10,589 nucleotides of DNA. It comes from Dehalococcoidia bacterium. Its GTDB lineage: Bacteria > Chloroflexota > Dehalococcoidia > Dehalococcoidales > JAUVZE01. The notes below the pieces were generated by a model. That model made no database searches. It saw nothing but the letters and a program-made list of their open reading frames with translations, and was not told where the DNA came from. Made by a program: the position numbers and the translations under genes. This document shows, piece by piece, positions 5,770 through 10,589 of this stretch. The stretch lies in contig SOJS01000090.1 of assembly GCA_004376435.1 (NCBI GenBank), positions 1 to 10,589 on the forward strand, written 5' to 3'. Numbering within the stretch: the stretch's first letter is position 1; each line of letters starts with the position of its first letter.

Positions 5770-7428
5770 ATGACCAAGATAAGATTAAAGGTAATTCCCC
5801 TCGGTGGCTTGAGCGAAATCGGCAAGAACATGATGGTGATGGAGTATGAAGATGACATTATCGTCATTGATGCCGGGCTTATGTTCCCCGAAGAAAGCAT
5901 GCTGGGCATTGACCTGGTAATCCCTGACATCAGCTACCTGCTGGAGAAGAAGCGGAAGATAAAGGGGATAATCATCACCCACGGCCATGAGGACCATATT
6001 GGCGCCCTGCCCTACCTCCTGCCCCAGCTTAATGTGCCCGTTTACTCCACCAGGCTTACCCAGGGGCTTATCTCGGTCAAGCTTAAGGAGCGGAAGGCGC
6101 TTGCCGGCGCCGAACTCAAGGTAGTACCGCCTGGGGGGCAGGTGACACTGGGAAAGTTCCGGGTTGAGTTTTTCCCTGTCTGCCACAGCATACCCGACTC
6201 GGTCGGTCTCATCATCCATACGCCGGCGGGCATTGTCGTCCATAGCGGAGACTTTAAGCTTGACCATACCCCGGTTGATGGTAAGCCGACCGACCTTTCA
6301 CGGCTGGCACAGCTGGGCGCCCAAGAGGTTCTGCTTCTCCTCTCCGATTCTACCTATGCCGAGCTGCCGGGCTACACGCCATCAGAAAAGCTGGTTGGTG
6401 AGGCCCTGGACCATATTATGGCTGATGCCCCGGGCAGGGTGATTGTGACCACCTTTGCCTCGCTTATCTCCCGTATTCAGCAGGTTATTGACACCGCCGC
6501 CAAGCACCAGCGCCGCGTCTTTGTTGTCGGGCGCAGTATGAGTGATACCACCCGCATGGCGCTGGAGTTAGGTTATCTTAAAGACCCGGATAAGGTACTG
6601 GGTCGGCTTGATGAGCTTCATGGCCTGCCCCGTAACAGGATTGCCTTTGTTACCACCGGCAGCCAAGGGGAGCCGACTTCGGCTTTGGTTCGTATAGCTA
6701 ATCGCGACCACCGCCAGCTTCATATTCTGCGAGGTGATACCGTGGTTCTTTCCGCCAGCGCTATTCCTGGCAATGAATCGCTGATTAATAGAACGGTGGA
6801 TAGCCTGTTCAAGCAGGGGGCTCAGGTGCTTTATGATAAGGTGGCGCCGGTTCATGTCCACGGGCATGGCGGCCAGGAGGAGCTAAAGCTGCTGCTCAAT
6901 TTAGTCAAGCCGAAATTCTTTATGCCAATCCACGGCGAATATCGCCACCTGAGCATTCACGCTGGGTTAGCCGAGTCAGTCGGTATCCCCAGGGATAGCA
7001 CCTTTGTCCTTGAGGATGGTGATGTTCTTGAGCTCAACCCGCAGTCAGCCAAGGTAACGGGCAAGATTAGTGCCGGCAATGTCTATGTGGATGGTCTCAG
7101 TGTCGGCGACATCGGCAGCGTGGTGCTTCGCAACCGGAGGATGCTGTCGCGGGATGGCATGGTGGTGGTTATTATTGCCGTTAATCAGCAGACTGGCAAG
7201 CTGATAGGGCGGCCTGATATTGTCTCCCGTGGCTTTGTTGATACCAGAGAATCAAAGGATATGCTGGAGGAGAGCCGTGACCTGGTAGTCCGAACCCTGG
7301 ACCGCTCCGGTAAGCGCCCGACTGAGTGGGACTTTATCAGCACCAAGGTCAGGGATACCCTGAATAAATTTTACTATGAGCAGACCCGACGCCGTCCTAT
7401 GATTTTGCCCTTTATGGTGAAGGTGTAG
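5770..7428 (+). CDS. rnj: Ribonuclease J (metallo-beta-lactamase/beta-CASP RNase)
   Basis: RNase J is a zinc-dependent endoribonuclease and 5'-to-3' exoribonuclease that matures rRNA and degrades mRNA in the cytoplasm. The 552-residue product matches the usual ~555. It opens with the family N-terminus IPLGGLSEIGKNMMV (9-23). The metal-binding motif HGHEDHIG is at 71-78, with further ligands His139 and Asp161 (SGDFKLDHTP). The beta-CASP insertion begins near SDST (192-195) and includes TTGSQGEP and LSASAIPGNE. The last metal/RNA-phosphate segment reads HVHGHGGQEEL (362-372), where B. subtilis RNase J1 has HVSGHGSQEEL as I recall it. PIHGEYRH (386-393) provides the final histidine. The C-terminal RNase J domain ends RRRPMILPFMVKV, a normal terminus. 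The start is ATG 4 nt after the glycosylase stop; ftsK follows after 19 nt. RNase J1 and J2 cannot be distinguished; only one copy is visible here. Confidence 0.96.
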   Translation: MTKIRLKVIPLGGLSEIGKNMMVMEYEDDIIVIDAGLMFPEESMLGIDLVIPDISYLLEKKRKIKGIIITHGHEDHIGALPYLLPQLNVPVYSTRLTQGLISVKLKERKALAGAELKVVPPGGQVTLGKFRVEFFPVCHSIPDSVGLIIHTPAGIVVHSGDFKLDHTPVDGKPTDLSRLAQLGAQEVLLLLSDSTYAELPGYTPSEKLVGEALDHIMADAPGRVIVTTFASLISRIQQVIDTAAKHQRRVFVVGRSMSDTTRMALELGYLKDPDKVLGRLDELHGLPRNRIAFVTTGSQGEPTSALVRIANRDHRQLHILRGDTVVLSASAIPGNESLINRTVDSLFKQGAQVLYDKVAPVHVHGHGGQEELKLLLNLVKPKFFMPIHGEYRHLSIHAGLAESVGIPRDSTFVLEDGDVLELNPQSAKVTGKISAGNVYVDGLSVGDIGSVVLRNRRMLSRDGMVVVIIAVNQQTGKLIGRPDIVSRGFVDTRESKDMLEESRDLVVRTLDRSGKRPTEWDFISTKVRDTLNKFYYEQTRRRPMILPFMVKV

Positions 7429-7447
7429 CTTTTTAGCCGAGGCGGAT

Positions 7448-9685
7448 ATGGCGAGGAAGAAAGCCAATATCAAAAGCAGAGCCCGGGACACCGGCGGTAA
7501 ATCTAGGGAAAAGCCCAGAAAACCGCTTTGGAGCGGGCTGTTCCATTTTCTGTTATCGCCACTGGTGCGGCGGCTGACCCTGCTGCTTATCTTTGTGGCG
7601 CTCCTCTTCTGGGGGTGGTCGGCATTAACCTCGTGGGCGACCAATATCGGGGACACCGCCGTCGGGCTGTTTGGCTGGGGGCTGGCTCTGGTCGTCATTG
7701 CTGTTTTAGTCATTGCTGGCATGCTCTGGCGGCGGCAGTTATCGGCTTTTGTCCAGCGCTGGAAGCTCTATCAGTGGAATAGGTGGCTGGGAACTGTTGC
7801 CTTGGCCGTGGCGATATGGGGGATACTGGCTTTTTTTAATCAGGGCGGCAGCATCGGCTTGGCTATCATCGGTCAGGATATTGTTGACTATCCTCTCTGG
7901 GCAAGCCTGCTGCGCCTGCTGGGATTTGTCGTTGTGGGAATTATTCTGGTAGCCCCCAGAGCCTGTTTCTACCTGCTGGTCAGTATGATTTCATGGCTGG
8001 GCAGACTGTTTAGAGCGCCATCCCCGCCGATCTCGCCTATTGAGGAGCTTGAGCCGCCTCTCCGCCCGCATGCTTATACCGAGCCGACGACCACGGAAAG
8101 GATGACACCGCCGGTCCTGGCGCCCCCTGAGGTCCCCAGGAAAGAAGCCGAAGCCGCTACCCCATCACCTACCCAAGTGGAATTGCGTCAGGTAGCTGAG
8201 GAGGTGTGGAAGAAATACGGCCAGTCACCGGCCTTAATTACCGCTGACGGCTGGCAACTGCCGCCGGTTGATATTCTGGATAGAGCCCCCGAGGTTGAGT
8301 TTGGCCAGGCGGATAATGTGCAAAGGGCTAAGTTAATTGAAGAGGCGCTAGCCAGTTACGGTGTTGAGGTTAAGGTGGTGCAGATAAACGCTGGACCAAC
8401 AGTTACCCAGTTTGGCCTGGAGCCGGGCTGGGAAAGGAAGATGAAGGAGGTAAGGGAGAAGGATAGGGATGGCAGTGTTAAGGTCAGGCAGGAGGAGGTA
8501 TCCAAGACAAGGGTTAAGGTGGAGAAGATTACCTCGCTGGCTAATGACCTGGCTCTGGCGCTGGCGGCACCCAGTATCCGCATTGAAGCCCCGGTGCCGG
8601 GTAAGTCAATAGTCGGGATTGAGGTGCCGAATACAATCTCAGGGCTGGTCAGCCTGCGCGGGGTGATAGAGACCAATGCTTTCCAGAAGATAGCCGCCAA
8701 GTCCAAGCTGTGCCTGGCACTGGGCAAGGGGGCTGGTGGTGAGGCAATGGCGGCTGATTTATCCCGGATGCCCCACCTTCTTATTGCCGGGGCTACTGGC
8801 AGTGGCAAGACGGTCTGTCTGAACTCTATTATCTGCTGCCTGCTGATGCATAACACCCCCAGTGATGTCCAGTTCATTATGGTTGACCCCAAGCGGGTGG
8901 AGCTGACCCCCTTTAACAGCATCCCCCACCTGGCGGCACCGGTGATAGTTGATACCAACAAAGCTCTGGGCACCCTCCGCTGGCTTAATCAGGAGATGGA
9001 CAAGCGCTATCAGAAACTGGCGACTGACAGTGCCCGTAATGTTGAGGGCTACAATAAAAACAGGTCGGGGGAGGAGAAACTTCCCTACCTGATGCTGGTT
9101 ATTGATGAGCTTGCTGATTTGATGATGACCGGCTTTGATGAAGTGGAGCATATCCTTTGCCGCCTGGCTCAGCTTGCCCGAGCCACTGGTATTCACCTCA
9201 TTGTGGCTACCCAGCGCCCGTCGGTGGATGTCGTTACCGGCCTCATTAAGGCGAACTTCCCCACCCGAATTAGCTTTGCCGTTACCTCTCAGGTTGACTC
9301 ACGCACTATCCTTGATATGGGCGGTGCCGAAAAGCTGCTGGGGCGGGGGGATATGCTCTATATGCCCACCGAGGCAGCCAAGCCGAAACGCCTGCAGGGG
9401 TGCTTTGTTTCTGAGGCTGAGGTGGAGAGGCTGGTTTACTTCTGGGGTGGTCAGCAGAGGGAAGAGATGCCCCAGTTAAAGGTTGAGGAGCTTGCCCCAT
9501 CAGTAACCACCACCAGAGGCGGCTATCCCCAGGACCCGCTACTTGAGTCAGCTAGGCAACTGGCTGAGCAACACAAGCAAATCTCTACCTCTTTTTTGCA
9601 GCGGCGGCTCCACATCGGCTACCCCCGAGCCGCCCGCATTATGGAGCAGCTTGAGGAGGAGAGTAGCAATCAAGCAGACCCTTGA
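7448..9685 (+). CDS. ftsK: DNA translocase FtsK/SpoIIIE
   Basis: FtsK is a septum-anchored hexameric motor that pumps double-stranded DNA to finish chromosome segregation at division. The 745-residue product has a basic N-terminus and four predicted membrane helices near residues 43-62, 72-92, 112-130 and 153-184. A proline/glutamate-rich linker runs from about 190 to 240, followed by the alpha domain (VQINAGPTVTQFGLEPG, 311-327) and the beta RecA-like motor. Walker A GATGSGKT is at 448-455, MVDPKRVEL at 478-486, Walker B LMLVIDELAD at 548-557, and VATQRPSVDVVTGLIKANFP at 586-605. The C-terminal gamma winged helix includes STSFLQRRLHIGYPRAARIM (713-732), the segment that reads oriented DNA motifs in relatives. 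Residues about 327-358 are a strongly charged insert in the alpha domain. The size and four helices fit the SpoIIIE/short-FtsK type. The ATG has GAGG 5 nt upstream. It is the last gene of the rightward block. Confidence 0.96.
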   Translation: MARKKANIKSRARDTGGKSREKPRKPLWSGLFHFLLSPLVRRLTLLLIFVALLFWGWSALTSWATNIGDTAVGLFGWGLALVVIAVLVIAGMLWRRQLSAFVQRWKLYQWNRWLGTVALAVAIWGILAFFNQGGSIGLAIIGQDIVDYPLWASLLRLLGFVVVGIILVAPRACFYLLVSMISWLGRLFRAPSPPISPIEELEPPLRPHAYTEPTTTERMTPPVLAPPEVPRKEAEAATPSPTQVELRQVAEEVWKKYGQSPALITADGWQLPPVDILDRAPEVEFGQADNVQRAKLIEEALASYGVEVKVVQINAGPTVTQFGLEPGWERKMKEVREKDRDGSVKVRQEEVSKTRVKVEKITSLANDLALALAAPSIRIEAPVPGKSIVGIEVPNTISGLVSLRGVIETNAFQKIAAKSKLCLALGKGAGGEAMAADLSRMPHLLIAGATGSGKTVCLNSIICCLLMHNTPSDVQFIMVDPKRVELTPFNSIPHLAAPVIVDTNKALGTLRWLNQEMDKRYQKLATDSARNVEGYNKNRSGEEKLPYLMLVIDELADLMMTGFDEVEHILCRLAQLARATGIHLIVATQRPSVDVVTGLIKANFPTRISFAVTSQVDSRTILDMGGAEKLLGRGDMLYMPTEAAKPKRLQGCFVSEAEVERLVYFWGGQQREEMPQLKVEELAPSVTTTRGGYPQDPLLESARQLAEQHKQISTSFLQRRLHIGYPRAARIMEQLEEESSNQADP

Positions 9686-9694
9686 AAGCAGGAC

Positions 9695-9720
9695 TTGGTT
9701 GCTCAGTAAGGGACAACCAA
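9695..9720. terminator. Possible hairpin between convergent genes
   Basis: A perfect 7-bp inverted repeat, TTGGTTG (9695-9701) and CAACCAA (9714-9720), encloses a 12-nt loop. It lies in the 47-nt gap between the ftsK stop and the end of the convergent membrane-protein gene, a place where a bidirectional terminator is expected. The stem is only moderately GC-rich and no T-run follows on either strand, so it is not a standard intrinsic terminator. Confidence 0.3.
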
Positions 9721-9732
9721 ATCTAACAGGAA

Positions 9733-10140
9733 TCACATTGCCCAGAGCACAAAGGGTACGATAAGGGCGACCAGACCGGTAAAAAGGACGGCGAGCATGA
9801 ACAGGTTGTATCTGGTCTGATAATCGCTCAGGAGTGATGAGTCATAGTAACCCTCCACACCCTGGTCTTTGTACATCTTTAAGAGACCATTCAGGAGTTT
9901 TATTCTCGTTTGCCTGCCCCTTATCAGTCCAACCTCGGCAACCAGATTGACTACTATCAGGAGAGCCACAAAGGTGAACATGATAATCGTTGTCGTACCG
10001 TCTCCTCCCCCCGAAGCAATGCCAGAATTAATGCCCAGAGTGAGCAGGTTGAGGAAAATTGCCACGATGACGAAAATGGTGTCTGTGATTGTGTTGGCTT
10101 TAAGCTCGCTGACGATATGCTCGTGGACTCGCTCAATCAT
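9733..10140 (-). CDS. Unrecognised small membrane protein, three predicted helices
   Basis: I do not recognise a named family. The 135-residue product has a short amphipathic start (IERVHEHIVSELKANT). Predicted membrane helices lie near residues 17-37, 49-73 and 111-133. A glycine-rich turn (SGGGDG, 43-48) separates helices 1 and 2. A basic, then tyrosine-rich, soluble loop (about 74-110, including RGRQTRIKLLNGLL and YYDSSLLSDYQ) separates helices 2 and 3. By the positive-inside rule this loop and the N-terminus would be cytoplasmic or facing the same side unless helices 1-2 form a hairpin, as their arrangement suggests. The start is well supported by GGAGGG (10145-10150) just before the ATG. 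It follows a NEW3-domain membrane protein by 50 nt on the same strand and converges on ftsK. Coding status is supported by the strong ribosome-binding site, a clean membrane pattern and lack of overlap with other genes. Confidence 0.85.
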   Translation of the reverse strand: MIERVHEHIVSELKANTITDTIFVIVAIFLNLLTLGINSGIASGGGDGTTTIIMFTFVALLIVVNLVAEVGLIRGRQTRIKLLNGLLKMYKDQGVEGYYDSSLLSDYQTRYNLFMLAVLFTGLVALIVPFVLWAM

Positions 10141-10144
10141 ATTA

Positions 10145-10150
10145 CCCTCC
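10145..10150 (-). promoter_or_regulatory. Strong ribosome-binding site of the small membrane protein gene
   Basis: On the minus strand GGAGGG ends 4 nt before the ATG at 10138-10140, giving GGAGG with a 5-nt spacer. It fixes the start of the 135-residue gene. The remaining gap to the upstream stop codon (10151-10190) shows no obvious promoter, which favours co-transcription with the NEW3-domain gene. Confidence 0.75.
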
Positions 10151-10190
10151 TTGACTTATAGTTGAATGGCTTCCCTTTGGGTAAGCCGTC

Positions 10191-10589
10191 TCATGTTCCT
10201 GATTTCTGCCTGCCAAAGCGCATATAGATTAAAACAAAGCCGACAACGACTACGAGCGCTACTCCAACCCCAACCCATAGCCACAATGCCGGCTTCACTG
10301 TCACCCAAAACTTTTCCACTTTTCGTATTTCATTAGCCTCAGCAATAAAGTTGACTTCATGTTCCCCTCTAGCCGCATTCCCGGGCGGCTGGATGTTGAC
10401 ATCAACCGTCTGGATCCTGCCGGGGCCAAGATAATCTATTTCCCGTGGCTTGAAGTCGATAACCCAGCCTTCAGGTTTGTCCGAGGATAACTTTATATCT
10501 GTAATTGCTTTACTGCCGATGTTATTAATCTCCAGGAAAAAGATATTATCCTTCCCTGCTGTTGCTTCGATGGAATACCAGTGGGAGAC
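10191..10589 (-). CDS. NEW3-domain protein with C-terminal membrane anchor (partial, 5' end missing)
   Basis: The minus strand is open from the window edge to a TGA at 10191-10193, giving 132 residues of a C-terminal part. Visible residues 7-99 form an Ig-like beta domain with the NEW3 (NPCBM-associated) pattern: FFLEINNIGSKAITDIKL, then KPEGWVIDFKPREIDYLGPG (38-57), then VDVNIQPPGNAARGEHEVNFIAEA (62-85). A hydrophobic helix follows at about 101-122 (WLWVGVGVALVVVVGFVLIY), then a short basic tail RFGRQKSGT. The topology is therefore an extracytoplasmic beta domain held by one C-terminal helix. In Chloroflexota, Actinobacteria and Archaea such proteins often sit beside ABC-transporter genes, but the upstream neighbour is outside the window. 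The full protein probably has a signal peptide and further repeats upstream; this cannot be seen. The stop lies 50 nt before the small membrane protein gene. Confidence 0.85.
   Translation of the reverse strand, partial: VSHWYSIEATAGKDNIFFLEINNIGSKAITDIKLSSDKPEGWVIDFKPREIDYLGPGRIQTVDVNIQPPGNAARGEHEVNFIAEANEIRKVEKFWVTVKPALWLWVGVGVALVVVVGFVLIYMRFGRQKSGT

Noticed and set aside
5785..6267. 160-codon open frame on the minus strand opposite RNase J
   Set aside because: It is antisense to the metal-binding domain of RNase J, and its composition is that of an antisense reading.
8356..8973. 205-codon open frame on the minus strand opposite ftsK
   Set aside because: It lies wholly inside the motor and alpha domains of ftsK, has no recognisable domain and is rich in residues expected from reading GC-rich codons antisense.

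Overview
The window looks like ordinary chromosomal housekeeping DNA from a bacterium of the phylum Chloroflexota, most likely class Dehalococcoidia. That placement is an inference from remembered family features. SecA carries an extra acidic/aromatic segment near residues 157-188. FtsK carries a highly charged insert near residues 327-358. PRPP synthetase departs from the classical motifs, and a membrane-anchored NEW3-domain protein is present. No database search was possible.

Layout: positions 64-5021 hold a leftward block transcribed glyA -> prs -> secA (serine hydroxymethyltransferase, ribose-phosphate pyrophosphokinase, preprotein translocase ATPase). The prs-secA gap is 25 nt. The glyA-prs gap is 103 nt and contains two direct-repeat extended -10 elements, so prs-secA may have its own promoter as well as glyA read-through. 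At the left edge, a ribosome-binding site and ATG suggest one more leftward gene continuing off the window. A 141-nt divergent region (5022-5162) separates this block from a rightward block at 5163-9685: family 4-like uracil-DNA glycosylase -> ribonuclease J -> FtsK/SpoIIIE DNA translocase. The gaps there are 4 and 19 nt, so this is probably one operon. On the right, two leftward genes converge on ftsK: the C-terminal part of a NEW3-domain protein with a C-terminal membrane anchor (cut by the window edge), followed by a 135-residue protein with three predicted membrane segments that I do not recognise.

Functionally the left block covers one-carbon metabolism, PRPP supply and protein export. 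The right block covers uracil repair, RNA maturation/decay and chromosome segregation. There is no tRNA, rRNA, CRISPR array, insertion sequence or phage gene that I can support. I see no clear undescribed system. The points most worth a second look are the glycosylase, which has only three cysteines where an iron-sulfur enzyme normally has four and ends in a likely sliding-clamp-binding peptide, the tandem promoter-like repeat before prs, and the unknown membrane protein paired with the NEW3 protein.
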